Assembly (NCBI RefSeq): GCF_027887165.1
Contig: NC_077235.1
Span: 51,919,895 to 51,983,894, forward strand
DNA length: 64,000 nucleotides
Reading direction: 5' to 3'
From: Monodelphis domestica
Lineage: Eukaryota > Chordata > Mammalia > Didelphimorphia > Didelphidae
How positions within the stretch are numbered: the first letter of the stretch is position 1; every line of letters starts with the position of its first letter. The position numbers and the translations under genes are program-made. A model generated the notes under the pieces. It ran no database searches, was not told the DNA's origin, and worked only from the letters and a program-made list of their open reading frames with translations. Positions 1-11,039 of the stretch are shown here, piece after piece.

Positions 1-21
1 CTGTCTCTGTCTCTGTCTCTG

Positions 22-73
<52 letters not shown>
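1..73. repeat. (CTGTCT)n / (CT)n microsatellite
   Basis: CTGTCT units grade into pure CT dinucleotides. The tract touches the window edge, so its full length is unknown. Confidence 0.95.
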
Positions 74-75
<2 letters not shown>

Positions 76-751
76 CCTTTTCTATCTTCCTTAATATCTC
101 CCCTCTATTGTAAAATAAGCTACCATAAATTCCATTTGACTTTAGTAATTCATTTTTGGGATTTAGAAATTAAATCCCTGGAAATCAATTTAATATTCAG
201 TCCAACCATAAAATTAACAACATACAGTTAGATGCACATACCTTACAGAGAACAGATGGGACCAGGAGCAAATGCGAAGTCTTTAAATCTCTATATAGGA
301 GAACAACAGGCTATTTGAGCATATGGGAAAGCAAGGAAAAGTGGGTGGAAAGCATGAGGTTGCCTTATCCCAAACTGGATGGCTCTAGGCAAAGCCTCTG
401 TGATTCATTTCTCTACCTCGTCTGACCTTGGTAGCCTGTGACCTCTCTGAAATCAATGGTGATTATTATGTCTGAGGGACTAGGTAGGAAAGGTCTACCC
501 TAAGCTCCCATCTCAGGAGAATCCATATTTTCCCCACCCTGATGGATCTCCTAAAGAGTAGGAGGATGATATAGGTGCTTGGGAATGTTCCTGGGAAAAG
601 GGTAGAACAACACTTAGCCTGGCAAGGGTATACTATCTTCTGTAACTTCCTCCTTCCTGATATGGAGATGATGGGATGCAATGAAACTACTTAGGCTTGC
701 TTCTGCTTAGCCTGGTGAGCACCCACTCTCTCATGCTCTCACCCCTTCACA
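74..751. other. No recognised gene or repeat
   Basis: Anonymous AT-rich sequence. I see no family-like protein and no clear repeat signature here. Confidence 0.5.
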
Positions 752-937
752 TTTAAAAAAAATCCTTACCTTCTGTCTTAATACTGATTCTAAGACAAAA
801 GAATGTCAAAGGCTAGGCAATCAGGATTAAGTGACTTGCGCAGAGTTACATAGCTAGGAAATATTGTCTGAGGCTAATTTTGAACCCAGGACCTCTTGTC
901 TCCAGGCCTGACAATCTTTCTACAGTGCTACCTAGCT
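752..937 (-). mobile_element. Mon1-type tRNA-derived SINE
   Basis: The T-rich left end followed by 'ccttaccttctgtctta' is the reverse complement of the Mon1-type 3' tail. The right end carries 'tgaacccaggacctc' (the antisense box B region) and 'gctacctagctg' (the SINE 5' end). It is similar to copies at 33784, 55638 and 61243. Confidence 0.75.
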
Positions 938-1149
938 GTGCACTCCCTCTTCATATTTCAGTGGAGGTCTATAGCCCTTTGCTACCCTTTGCCTGTGGAT
1001 AGGCTGGATCCAATATCTCTGTGCCAGTGGACAAAGATAGTAATGACTGAGGGAAATGAATCAGTATTTTCCACCTCCCTACTATCACCTCTTCATAGGC
1101 CAAATATCACCTAATTAGCAGCCAATTAGCAAAAATAATTGGTTAAATT

Positions 1150-2140
1150 AGTAAGATACCCTCTAATCCCTTTTTGCTTTCACAAATTTCTAGTAAAAGC
1201 TTTCTACATTCATTTCCTCCATTTTCCTCCCACTCACTTTTCAACCCCTTGCAATATGACTTGAACAGATTAATTATATTATCCTCCCTAACCCTCCCTT
1301 CTTCCAAACTTCCTTATTTCTGCTAAAGACACTAATATTCTTTTAGTTACACAGATCTGCAGAATTGGTGTCTGCCTCAACTCTTCCCTTTCTTTCATTG
1401 CCCATGTATAATCAATTGCCAAGTCTTTCCCTTCCCTGCTCACATGGCCACCATTTAAATTCAAGTACTCCTTACCCCTTATAGGAATCTCTTAGTTAGG
1501 TTCCTGGCTTCCAATTTCTTCTCTCACGCATCCATCTGCTACTAGCTTCCAAAATCATCTTACTAAGGTGCACCTGTGACCTCCATTGACAACATCAAGT
1601 GTAGGCCCCCTTCTTTCCACTCAACCAGTCACAATCCTTGTTCAGTCCTCATCACCTAACTTTCCTTTGGCACCACCATGGTCTCAGTCACTCAGACTTG
1701 CAACCTGGGTGTCATCCTTGACTCCTCATTCTTTCTCACCTCTCGTTTCTAATCTGTTGCCAAGGCCTGGTGATTTTGCCTTCATAACAGCACTCAAATA
1801 TACCTCCTTCTCTGCCCTGACACTGTCACCATTCCAGTGCAGGCCCTCATTTTCTCTAACATGGACTACTGCAAAAGCCTGCTGATGGATCTGCCAGCCT
1901 TCTCTCTCCCAGCTCCAGTCCATCCTACATTTAGATGACCAAGTGCTTTATAAAGGCACAGGTCTGATCACGTGTCACCCCCTTATTTGAAAGGCTTTAT
2001 ACACTTTGGATTATCTCCAAGAGCAAACCAGAAAGACATTTGTTTGGCATTTAAACACCTTCATAACCTGGCTCCTTCCTACCTTTACAGCCTTCTTATA
2101 CCTTATTCTTCTCCAGGCAATATTAGCCAGGAATAGTGGC
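1150..2140 (+). mobile_element. LINE L2 fragment, ORF2 reverse transcriptase part
   Basis: Plus-strand sequence encodes broken L2-like ORF2 motifs. One is a phrase resembling 'NLGVILDSS' near 1705-1730; another is an LDYCNSLL-like phrase (as MDYCKSLL) near 1860-1885. Frames are broken, so it is a dead, rearranged 5'-truncated copy. Confidence 0.65.
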
Positions 2141-2149
2141 AGGCTTACA

Positions 2150-3560
2150 ATACTTCAAACTTGACGTTCCATCTTATATCTCCCTGCCCTCAAGGATTTA
2201 CCTTTTACTAGGAAGAGACAGCATGTACATAGTTAAATAAATATAAAATAAATTAAAGGCAAGTTGGTGAGTGGTGAGAACACTGTGAACTCATAAGGTG
2301 GGTGGGGGGCTGTCAGGAAATTTCTCATGTAAGAGGTAATAACTAAGTTAAACCCTGAAGGGGATTGGGGATTCCAAGAGATAGGTTTGAAGAGGGAGAG
2401 TATTCTAGGTATGGGAGGGAAGTAACCTGTTCAAGGACTTGGAGGTAGAAGATGGAATGCCACATATGGGGAATAATACGTGGGACCAAGTTGGCAGTAT
2501 TAAGGACATTAATGGTCCATTAAGGGTAACAACATGAACCCAATCTGGAAAGAAAGCTTATGTAAACAATGGCGATGCCCACTGATTGGGCATGGCTAAG
2601 CAAATTATGGTAAATGAATGTAATGGAATATTATAGCACCATATGAAATGGACAGATTCAGATAAGACTTCCATGAATTGATAGAGTAAGCATGAAGTAG
2701 CAGTGACAACCAACCACATTCCAAAGAAAATAAGTCTGAATGACTTGAGAACTCTAATCAAAGAAATAGCAAACCACAATTCTAGAATACAGAGCAAGCT
2801 AGCTACTGTCTGATAGAGAGGCGATGGACTCATGGTACAGAATAAGATGTACATTTGGGGATATGACCAGTGATGGAATTTGCTTAATTTGCCTGTGCAT
2901 ATCTGTAATGAGGGCTTTCTTTTTCCTACTTCTTTTTGTTCACTTGCGAGGGGGAGGAAAAAATAATTTTTCATTGAAAAAAAATTTTAAATGTTAAAAG
3001 ATATTTTGGTACCAGATTGTGGAAGGCTTTATATAACAAAGAGAAAAGTTATGTTTTTATTTCCCTAGAGATCCTAAAGAGCTATTAAAGCTTCTTGAGC
3101 AGAAGATTAACACAGTGAGTCCTGTATTTTAGGAATATCAATTTGGCAGATGTGTGGAAGATGGATTGGAGAGAGGAAGGAGTGGAATCAGAGAACCCAA
3201 TTAGTAGGCGATTGCCATCGTCAAGGTGAGAGGTGATAAGGGTCTGAACTAGGATGGTGGCTATGTAATTACAGAGATGCTGTTAAGAGAGAGCTGACAT
3301 CTACTTGATAAAGAGATTATAAAACAGTAAAGAGTTGAAGATGGCTCCACACATGTGAACCTGGATGGCTATAAAGATAGTAGGAGATTCAACAGATATG
3401 ACAAAGTTAGGAAAAGTGGTAGTTTAGGGGGAAAGAGTGCATTCTATTTTGAACATACTGAATTTGAGATGCTTGTAGATCATCCACATGGTGATGTCTG
3501 GGTAGTAGTTTGCCATGTGGGATTGAGGCTCAGGAGAGAGATGAGGGTGACTAATTGAGT
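2150..3560 (-). mobile_element. LINE L2 fragment, antisense, interrupted by L1
   Basis: Antisense L2 runs from the 3' portion ('tgccctcaaggat') through ORF2. Near 3450-3480 the reverse complement gives a KLNMSK-like phrase of the L2 reverse transcriptase. An L1 3' end at 2555-2998 splits the copy. The neighbouring L2 at 1150-2140 is on the opposite strand, so the two are separate insertions or an inversion. Confidence 0.65.
2555..2998 (+). mobile_element. LINE-1 3' end (end of ORF2 plus 3' UTR)
   Basis: It resembles the marsupial L1 terminus: 'cactgattgggcatggct' is a decayed form of the ORF2 end, followed by 'gaatgtaatggaatattat' and an A-rich tail. It is old and inserted inside antisense L2. 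Confidence 0.6.
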
Positions 3561-3794
3561 GTAAAGTTGCACATACTGTCAAATGTGGTCATTTTGTTGG
3601 TTTAGTTTGCTTCACTGTTATGATTTGTTTCAAGAGAGGGTTCATTGAGGGGAGAAACTAGATCAAGGGATAACTGGTATAAAAAGAAAAAATGGTATCA
3701 GTACAACTTTAAAAAATAGTTTGGCCATGAAGTTTCTCAAAAGATTTCTCAAAGCAAGAAAGCTTTTTAAAATAAAGTCATTTTGCTTAGGACT

Positions 3795-4062
3795 AAGGTC
3801 TGAGGTGAGGCCTTGGTTCTGCCAGAACTAAGCTGTGTTATCTTAGGTGAGTCACTTGCCTCCTCTAGGACTTTCCCCCCATTTTTAAATGAGGCAGTTG
3901 AATAAGACAGTTCCCTGATATCCCTTCCAGTCCAGCCATTCTATGCTGTATTCTTCTTCTTCCAAGTTTCTTATCTTCTCTGGGCCTCAGTTTCCTCCTC
4001 TGACAAATGAGAGTGTTGGTCTAGATGAGCTCAAAGGTCTTATCTAGCTCTGACATCCTATG
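3795..4062 (+). mobile_element. Two adjacent MIR-type SINE fragments
   Basis: 3795-3955 has the core 'taggtgagtcacttgcc' and a tail ending 'cccttccagtccagcc'. 3968-4062 repeats 'ctcagtttcctcctctga' through 'tctagctctgacatcc'. Both are on the plus strand. Confidence 0.65.
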
Positions 4063-4279
4063 AACATTCTAAGAAGAGTACAGAATTCCTTTTCTTTGGA
4101 ATTCCTTAATTTCATACCATTATTTGAATAAGACCATCTGAAATGCTACACCGAGTCAGACCCATGGTTCATTGAACTCCAAATTCTGTCTGTTGGAGGG
4201 AGAGCTTGGAACTGACCTATTAATGTAGTACCCTCTTTGAGTTACTCTGTCTCTACTTCCACTTGGGAATTGAGTCTCC

Positions 4280-4490
4280 TAGGGCAATGGTATTAAATTC
4301 AAATAGAAATAGGAACCACTAAACAATATATAAGGCTTCCTGAGAGTGAATATTGAATTAGAAAACCACGTATGAACATTATCTATATTCTATTGTATAT
4401 TTATTTCATTAGATATTTCCCAAGGACATTTTAATGTTGTTTGGGTAGCACTCTGAAGTGTTGCAGGCTGCACTGACACCTCTGCCCTAG
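4280..4490. mobile_element. hAT-type MITE candidate
   Basis: The ends form a degenerate terminal inverted repeat: left 'gggcaatggtattaaa' against right 'actgacacctctgccc'. The interior is AT-rich with no coding. The termini are palindromic ('ccctaggg'), so I could not assign a target duplication. Confidence 0.5.
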
Positions 4491-5129
4491 GGAATGGCTA
4501 CTAAGGGTTTAAGATACTCTGTGATTTTGAGCTTCATTGATTTATTCATGAGCCAATTGACAAAGTTAACTCAAAGCAAAAGTATTTATGGAAATAGCAT
4601 GGCATGAAGAATAGAAACAAAATGCATAGCCCTTCATACACACAATAACGTAGGGTCTATTTTCCCACAAGTACATGCAGAATAAATGGGAAGGGTTGAC
4701 CCACATAGAATAACCTAGTGGAGAGGCAAACAGAAATACTAGAGGCAGCCAAGTCATACCTCCAGCACTACAGGTCCCTTTTTGTCCTTGATCGTCTCAG
4801 GTGTCTACACATTTCCCCCTGAGATCACTGCTATGCTGGGAATGTAATTCAGATGGACTCCCCAAGTCTTCTCTGTAGTACAATTCTAAAAGAGGCACAA
4901 AGGACAAGATTGAAGAGTGATATCCTCTTATTAGCTAGCTTCTACCTCCACAGCTTTCTTCTCAGCTGGCAGAACCTGGTGACTTATTTTACATCTATAT
5001 ATAACATATAATTATTTGGATTATTACACACACATAATATAATATAAGCCCAAGGGCATGGGCAATCAGCCAGTCATTTGAAGCTTCTTATGGTGTCAGA
5101 TTCATCCAGTAGCTAAGGTCTTATTACAA
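4491..5129. other. Unassigned AT-rich sequence
   Basis: No gene seen. The stretch near 4560-4750 has a faint LTR look, but I could not find paired ends. Confidence 0.4.
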
Positions 5130-5385
5130 TGATGTTAATAGCTAACATTTCTATAGAATCTTAAAGCTTGCAAAGTGCTTTACTCATATTATCTCATGTG
5201 ATCCTCACAACAACCCTGGGAGGTAGGTGCTTTTATTACCCTCATTTTACAGTTAAAGAAACCAAGGCAGAAGAAGGTTAAGTGACTTCCCTGCTTATAG
5301 TCACAGAGCCACAATGTTTGAGGCCTCATTTGAACTCAGGTCTTCTTGATTCCAGGTCCAGACCTCTTTTCATTAAGGATATTCT
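5130..5385 (-). mobile_element. MIR-type SINE, antisense, near full length
   Basis: Antisense order is clear: 'aaagtgctttactcatatt', 'gatcctcacaacaaccc', 'cattttacagttaaagaaa', 'tgaactcaggtcttcttga'. This matches the reverse complement of the MIR/CORE-SINE plan. Confidence 0.75.
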
Positions 5386-5420
5386 ACTTTCTTCCTAAAG
5401 GAGCAAGTGTTAATATGTCT

Positions 5421-5575
5421 TTACACTTCTTTAACGAGCTGTGAATGGGCCAGTTTCACACCCTTTATAATTGTTGAATAGGCCACTGGGGTATAAGCAC
5501 TAAGATTTCACACTCTTTACAAGCTGTGAATGGGCCACTCCAAATTTTGTATCCATTACAGTCTATAAATGTAAT
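5421..5575. repeat. Degenerate local tandem repeat with CTGTGAATGGGCCA core
   Basis: 'gctgtgaatgggcca' occurs near 5440 and again near 5524. A related 'gttgaataggccact' lies between them, and each is preceded by a 'ttcacac..cttta' type segment. The spacing is irregular (about 34-52 bp). Confidence 0.5.
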
Positions 5576-6480
5576 ACTTTTGGTTGCCATTCAAGGTCTG
5601 AAATGGGCTTACGCTGGGATATTCTTAACTTTCCTTAATTGCCCCTTATGAATTTATCACCTACATATTTATCTGAGAGTTCCTGGATCTTGCATTTTTT
5701 GGACTTTTTTTATATTGTTATTGTTTAGAGTCTAAGAGTCCTCCCGGGTGTGGAAGTGATACTGGGCTGGAGCCAAGCTAGAGAGACTTTGAGTACAGCC
5801 TATCAAGCCTCTGTGTCTGTCCTAGCTAAACTCAGATACTCATGGAAAGGTTCATCACCACAAGACTGGCCACCAGGGAATGGATTTTTCACTAGCAACT
5901 AATGAGGCGACCTTCTGAGGTGTGAAGGAAGGAATGTCCCTAGAAATCATGGATCCTTGAGGGGTTGAAGAAGTCTGGAAAATCCTACAGTATGTTTTCA
6001 TCCCAGAGATGCTTTGGACATGATGAATTCCCTGCTGTGCAGAGTGGGTGGAAACCACCTCGAGAGTCTTCTGGCTTTGGCCCTTCTTGCTAGGAGAGGT
6101 TAAAAGTCCTCCCTTCTTTTTGTTATTGGCCAATTTCAAGGCAATTAGCTTTTAATCCAAAGAGACCAAGGTTGACACAGAGTTTTCCCTCAGTGACCCC
6201 AGATTCTGAGTTAAAGACATCAGGGACAAATTCCCCTCCACCAATGCTGAAGGACAAAAGGGAGAGTTGTCAACAGATTTCCCCCCATTTAGTCAGGCAC
6301 ACACATGGACACAAACTTGAGCCCTCCCTTCTTCCTTACCCCACACATACATATACACACATGCATACCTGATTAATATAAATTGAGCCAGAGAAGAATC
6401 TTTTGGAATTGAGACTTACTTCCAAAGCTTTTAGGTTTGTATTGTGGGCTTTTTGTTTACTTCTTTGTCCTTCTTCCCTG
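5576..6480. other. Unassigned sequence
   Basis: No gene recognised. 5810-6130 has one minus-strand reading frame of 94 codons with no familiar motif and may be an unrecognised repeat. 6340-6365 has a short ACACAT-rich run. Confidence 0.4.
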
Positions 6481-6482
6481 TC

Positions 6483-6730
6483 TCTCCCTCCCTCCCTCCC
6501 TCCCTTCCTCCTTACCTCCCTCCCTCCCTTCCTCCTTGCCTTCTTTCCTTCCTTCCTTCCTTCCTTCCTTCCTTCCTTCCTTCCTTCCTTCCTTCCTTCC
6601 TTCCTTCCCTCCTTCCCTCCTTCCTTCCTTCCTTCCTTCCTTCCTTCCTTCCTTCCTTCCTTCCTTCCTTCCTTCCTTCCTTCCTTCCTTCCTTCCTTCC
6701 TTCCTTCCTTCCTTCCTTCCTTCCTTCCTT
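6483..6730. repeat. (CCCT)n then (TTCC)n tetranucleotide microsatellite
   Basis: About 60 bp of variant CCTCC units lead into a nearly pure TTCC tract of about 190 bp with two interruptions near 6608-6618. All frames stay open because the unit contains no stop, which creates spurious Pro/Ser/Leu- or Arg/Lys/Glu/Gly-rich reading frames on both strands. Confidence 0.97.
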
Positions 6731-6854
6731 GTTGAGCATCTGCTACTTCTGCTTCTTTGCTTCTGCAGTACTCTCAGAGGGTCTCAGTAGGTAGACTGGT
6801 GTTTTTCATCTTAAAACTGAATGTCTGATTTAGAAATTCCTGTTATCTAATGGA

Positions 6855-7035
6855 AAAAACCCAGATTCCACAATCAGAGGACCTAGGTTTAAAGCCCTCC
6901 TCTGACACTGCCTTTGTGACTTTGGGCAAGTAAGTCACTTCCCTCCGTTGGACTTCAGTTGGCTCCTTTCTAAAAAATCAGGTGTTGGACAAGATGTTCA
7001 CCAAAGACTCTTTGACCTCTGAATTCCTACAAAGC
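6855..7035 (+). mobile_element. MIR-type SINE
   Basis: 'cctaggtttaaagccctcc' (box B region), 'tttgggcaagtaagtcac' and the tail 'tggacaagatgttcacc' appear in MIR order. Confidence 0.65.
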
Positions 7036-7154
7036 TTTTTGAAATGATTTCCCAAGGAGGATCATTTCTCTTTGCTGAAAATTTACAAGAAGACTCCTGA
7101 AACCTAGGGCCATTGGAAAAGGTACCTTTGACTTATATTTCATAGGATTTCAAG

Positions 7155-7680
7155 ATGAAAATGTCTTTCAGGGAATCATAGTACCGAGCCTTCATCTTAT
7201 AGATGAGTGAAGGGTCACCTAGGTAGTGAGGAGCAGATATATAGGATCTGTACCCAGGGCCTCTGACTTGAAATTCAGAGCTCTTGCCACATTTTCCAAA
7301 TACTTTCTGCACAATCCAGCTGTCAGGAAGGGGACACATTATTTCTATTTTTATTTTCACTAGAAAATCCAGAGGAGAAAATTGGGGTTCAGAGAGATCA
7401 CAGAATTAGATACAAAAGAGACTTAAATGTTTCAGTCCAAACCTCTCCATTTATTTTACAGATGAAATAACTGAGGCTGAGAAGGCAAGAAAGGTGAAGT
7501 GACTTATCCAATGTTACACATATTATAAGTGGCAGAGACAGATTCAAACACTAGTCCACAAACTCTAATTCCAGTGCTTATCCTTTACCATTCTACCTTT
7601 CACATCAAAGTAATGTGACCAAGATCATCAAGTAAGTCAACATCAGAGGTGGGCCTTGAATCTTTGAACTCCCAAACCCT
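7155..7680 (-). mobile_element. Cluster of antisense MIR-type fragments
   Basis: At least two copies in the same orientation. 7155-7290 ends in 'tgacttgaaattcagagctct'. 7398-7605 runs from 'tttattttacagatgaaat' to 'agattcaaacactagtcc'. A shorter piece follows to 7680. Confidence 0.5.
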
Positions 7681-7924
7681 CATCCCATTCCCTCATCCCA
7701 CATGGTTTGCTGTTTTTCAGGAATTTACCAAGAATCCTAATAGATCTGTGTTTATGTATGAGCAAATATCTAGGTTTATTTTTTTTAAATGGATTCAGTG
7801 AAATAATTTATGAAATCCCAAATGTTTCTAGAGAAACTGACTTTCTCACTTCTGAAGGGGAAGTATTTGAATACTAGGTAGTGATAGGTAGTACCTGAGA
7901 CAATGGCTCATTTATCTAAATGGA

Positions 7925-8280
7925 ATGGTAGAGAGATAAGACCTCTGGATTGATAGTCAGGAGATCTGGCTATAAGTTATGCCACTTTAGGGAAGTTACA
8001 TTACTTCTTTGGTCTCTATTTGCTTCTTTATAAGCATGGGGTTTCTTAACCTTTGGGGGATCCTAGATCCGTTTAGCAGACCGGTGAAGCCCCCTTTGTA
8101 TAATAATGTTTGTAAATGAATAAAATAAGACATTTAGGATTTAAAGGGAAACCAGTTATACTGAAATAGTTATTTTAAAATTTTTTTTACAAGTTCAGTG
8201 ATCCTGGAACAAGGAGTCCTAGACTAGAGAATTTCTAAGGTCCTTTTCATCTTTAATTTTATGATCTCTCAGAGATCTAT
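7925..8280 (+). mobile_element. MIR-type SINE split by a MITE
   Basis: The first half (7925-8037) has 'tcaggagatctggctataag' and ends in 'tttgcttctttat'. The second half (8226-8280) resumes with 'gactagagaatttctaagg', the MIR 3' region. The 8038-8225 element lies between. Confidence 0.5.
8038..8225. mobile_element. hAT-type MITE candidate
   Basis: The left end 'tttcttaacctttggggg' resembles the 'ggttcttaacctggggtcc' terminus of the better preserved copy at 30673-30906. It interrupts a MIR. The right end is decayed. Confidence 0.45.
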
Positions 8281-8394
8281 TTCCTCATTTGGCCCTCTCT
8301 GAGGCAAAGTAAAACAGGGATAATTCACTCCCTACCTTAGAGATTTGTTGTGCAGAAAGTGCTTTGCAAATGTTGAAAGAATCCTGACTGGTCA

Positions 8395-8490
8395 TTTCTC
8401 CTTTTTGGACTTCAGTTTCCCTCTCAGTAAAATGGAAGAGTTGGATTATATGGTTTTTGAAGTTAACTTCTAGCCTTTATGTGTATGTAG
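8395..8490 (+). mobile_element. MIR 3' fragment
   Basis: 'ggacttcagtttccctctca' then 'gtaaaatggaagagttgga', the MIR core-to-tail region only. Confidence 0.5.
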
Positions 8491-8721
8491 GACAAAATGA
8501 AAATTAAACTCTTTAATTTCTCAGTTAATGGGACATTTCAGTTAAAAGGAGGTGTATGGATTATTATGCCCATTTTTTATTTCAACTTGTGGGCATAGAC
8601 AAAATCCATAGATAGAGGCAGTTACAAAAGGGCACATTTTTTTCTGACCAATGACATATTGGTGAGAAGTTGTAGCTTGAAAAACAAATGTCACCACCCC
8701 GATTAACTTTTTTTCACCCAA

Positions 8722-8930
8722 AAGATGATACAGTGGAGATTGAGTGCCAGGCCTGGAGTTAGTGAGACTCATCTTCCTGAGTTCAAATCTGGCCTGAGAT
8801 GATTAGTAGTTGTATGACCCTGGGCAAGTCACTGAACTATGTTTGTCTCAGTTCTTTATTTGTAAAATGAGCTGGAGAAGGAAATGGCAAACCACTCCAG
8901 TATCTTTGCCAAGTGAACCTCAAATAAAAC
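8722..8930 (+). mobile_element. MAR1-type tRNA-derived SINE
   Basis: Box B-like 'gagttcaaatctggcc' is followed by 'ccctgggcaagtcactga' and the family 3' end 'gctggagaaggaaatggcaa' / 'ccactccagtatctttgcc'. The same 3' end is seen at 41004-41230 and, antisense, at 56250 and 61806. Confidence 0.75.
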
Positions 8931-9382
8931 AAAATATTCCAAATTTCAGCCCCCTCGGTGTTGCTATTGAGAAAAAACTGAGGCACATTTGGGCCCATGA
9001 CCTACCAAACACAAACAGTACCACAGTGATATTGCTGACTTCCAAATAGAGTAGGGCTGTAGAAAGGCAAAATAGGGACCAGACATGTGTCATGGGAATG
9101 GTGGACTCCTGGAAAGTAAGGTACATGGTATATATTCATGTATGCGGTAGGGTGGGGGGGGCAGGAGGAGGGTCATGATTCAAAATGAAGAAACTCTTGA
9201 TGGGCCTTCTTAATCCCTGAGATAGTGACAAAGAGGGAAAAAATCACCAGGCACATCAAGAACCAAATCAAAGGTTCCTCTTGCTGAGACTGAAAATGTC
9301 TAAGAAAGTTTTGAGTGCCTTGGATGTGAGATTTCGAGGGAAAAAAAACCTGAGGCCCATCCAGGAGAGATGATTTGCTCAA

Positions 9383-9690
9383 GGTCACATTTAGGATTCT
9401 AGATTTATAGCTAGAAGAGACCTCAGAGACCATCTAGTCCAACCCTATCCTTTTACAGATGAAGAAACTGAGGTCTAGGAAGGGGAGATATTATGCCCCA
9501 TGTCACATGTAGAATCCTAGATCTATGGCTAGAAGGGACTCCAGAGTCTAATCCAACTTACTCATTTTATAGAGGAGGAAACTGAGGACAAAAGAGATTA
9601 ATTGATGCCCAAGATCACACTGTAAGATTTTTGAACCTAGGTCTTTTGACTGTAGAATGGTCTCTTTGTTCTATTCTGTACTGTCTCTCT
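9383..9690 (-). repeat. Tandemly duplicated MIR-like segment upstream of the OR gene
   Basis: Two successive copies of a segment of about 115 bp. 'gtcacatttaggattctaga' near 9384 is echoed by 'gtcacatgtagaatcctaga' near 9502. Both continue through 'gctagaag' to 'gaaactgagg'. A third boundary, 'gatcacac', lies near 9613. The repeat ends about 100 bp before the OR start codon. Confidence 0.6.
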
Positions 9691-9765
9691 TGGATGGTGA
9701 TTAGAGCCAGGTGGCTGGTGGGGAGCAGTGTCAGAGGTTAGGTAGGAATGAATACTGCTGATGAT

Positions 9766-9787
9766 TTTTCGGACTCTCCTCACTTAG
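9766..9787 (+). promoter_or_regulatory. Candidate 3' splice acceptor of the OR coding exon
   Basis: A pyrimidine-rich stretch ends in 'cctcacttag', with AG at 9786-9787, three bases before the first ATG. OR genes usually have a 5' UTR intron and a single coding exon, so this is a reasonable acceptor. No upstream exon can be identified by eye. Confidence 0.45.
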
Positions 9788-9790
9788 ATA

Positions 9791-10747
9791 ATGCAATCCA
9801 GTCACATGGAGGATGGTAATATGACCACAGTGAGAGACTTTGTACTCTGGGGGATTTCTGAAGACCCTGAGCAGCAAAAACTCCTGTTTAGTCTCTTCTC
9901 ACTCATGTACACCATAACCTTGGTCGGCAACCTGGGCCTCATCTTTCTCATCAGAATCTACCCCAAGCTCCACACCCCCATGTATTTCTTTCTTAGCAAC
10001 CTTTCCTTCCTTGATTCTTGCTACTCTTCAGTCACAGCTCCCAGAATGCTGGCAGATTTGCTCTCCAAGGACAAAGTAATTTCTTTTTCTGGGTGTATGA
10101 CACAGCTTGGCTTGTTCATTGTCTTTGCCACTGCAGAACTTTACCTCTTGGCCTCCATGGCTTATGATCGCTATGTCGCCATCTGTAACCCACTGCTTTA
10201 CCCTGTACTCATGTCCTCTTGGGCCTGCACTACCCTTGTGATTGCTTGCTATATTGCTGGGATCATCAATTCTTTGACAGTAACGAGTTCTATATCCAGG
10301 CTCTCCTTCTGCAGGGCCAGCATGGTCAAGAGCTTCTTCTGTGACATTCGGCCACTGCTGGCTCTATCTTGCTCTGACACAGAGGTCTGTAATATCCTGG
10401 TCTTTGCCTTTGGGGCCTTTATCCAGATGAGCTCACTACTTGTAATTGTGGTCTCTTATACATTCATCATCACTGCCATTATGAGAATCCGTCTTGCTGA
10501 AGGCAAACGCAAAGCTTTTTCCACCTGTGCCTCCCATTTGACTGCTGTCAGCCTGTTCTATGGGACACTTATATTCATGTATTTACGGCCTACTTCCAAC
10601 TCTGCCTCAAATCAGGACCAAGTGGTCTCTATCTTTTATACAATGGTCATACCTATGTTGAATCCTATTATCTATAGTCTGAGGAACCAGGAAGTGAAAC
10701 AGGCCCTGAAGAAGATCCTATATAAGGACTCTCCTATCCAGGCATAA
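9791..10747 (+). CDS. Olfactory receptor, class II, intact
   Basis: A 318-residue seven-helix odorant receptor in one exon, the usual OR length; it would act in the olfactory neuron cilium membrane through Golf. What I see: N-glycosylation sequon NMT at 10-12; TM1 with GN at 46-47; [13 protein letters not shown] at 60-72; TM3 with Cys102 and [10 protein letters not shown] at 123-132; Cys174, Cys184 and Cys194 in extracellular loop 2, including FFCDIRP; SY at 222-223 in TM5; [10 protein letters not shown] at 241-250; [12 protein letters not shown] at 288-299. The first Met is at 9791; a second at codon 6 (9806) gives a more typical short N-terminus and could be the true start. The sequence most resembles OR families 5/8/9, but I do not assign an orthologue. 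The residue at 187 is Arg where 'FCDxPPLL' is common. No frameshift or stop is present. Confidence 0.95.
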   Translation: MQSSHMEDGNMTTVRDFVLWGISEDPEQQKLLFSLFSLMYTITLVGNLGLIFLIRIYPKLHTPMYFFLSNLSFLDSCYSSVTAPRMLADLLSKDKVISFSGCMTQLGLFIVFATAELYLLASMAYDRYVAICNPLLYPVLMSSWACTTLVIACYIAGIINSLTVTSSISRLSFCRASMVKSFFCDIRPLLALSCSDTEVCNILVFAFGAFIQMSSLLVIVVSYTFIITAIMRIRLAEGKRKAFSTCASHLTAVSLFYGTLIFMYLRPTSNSASNQDQVVSIFYTMVIPMLNPIIYSLRNQEVKQALKKILYKDSPIQA

Positions 10748-10820
10748 TCACTGATTTATCTAAACAAGACAACTATTATATCTTCATCCAGTTGTAACTT
10801 CTTGATTAATTCATGGCAAT

Positions 10821-10826
10821 AATAAA
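10821..10826 (+). promoter_or_regulatory. Candidate poly(A) signal of the OR gene
   Basis: An AATAAA hexamer sits 74 bp past the OR stop codon. It is the first canonical hexamer downstream, but OR 3' UTRs can be longer. Confidence 0.4.
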
Positions 10827-11039
10827 AACAAAATAATTTGCATGTGGTGACTGCAGTTGAAAAAAATCAACTTTACAGATCTACAGAGGGAGAGACATGT
10901 TTAGAGAGCAGTTTATCTGGATTTAGGGGGTCTACGTAGACCAGAACCTTAATGTAATATAATATGATATGAAAGATTAAAATGAGAAATTCCTGATGCA
11001 ATCTCAGGCTCCATTAAGAGAGATATAATATCCGGGATT

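Noticed and set aside
2558-2974. 138-codon minus-strand frame
   Set aside because: It is antisense to the L1 3' UTR inserted in L2; no protein family resemblance.
6403-6794. Several long Ser/Pro/Leu- or Lys/Arg/Glu/Gly-repeat reading frames
   Set aside because: They are translations of the TTCC microsatellite in every frame; no start context or flanking exon supports a protein.
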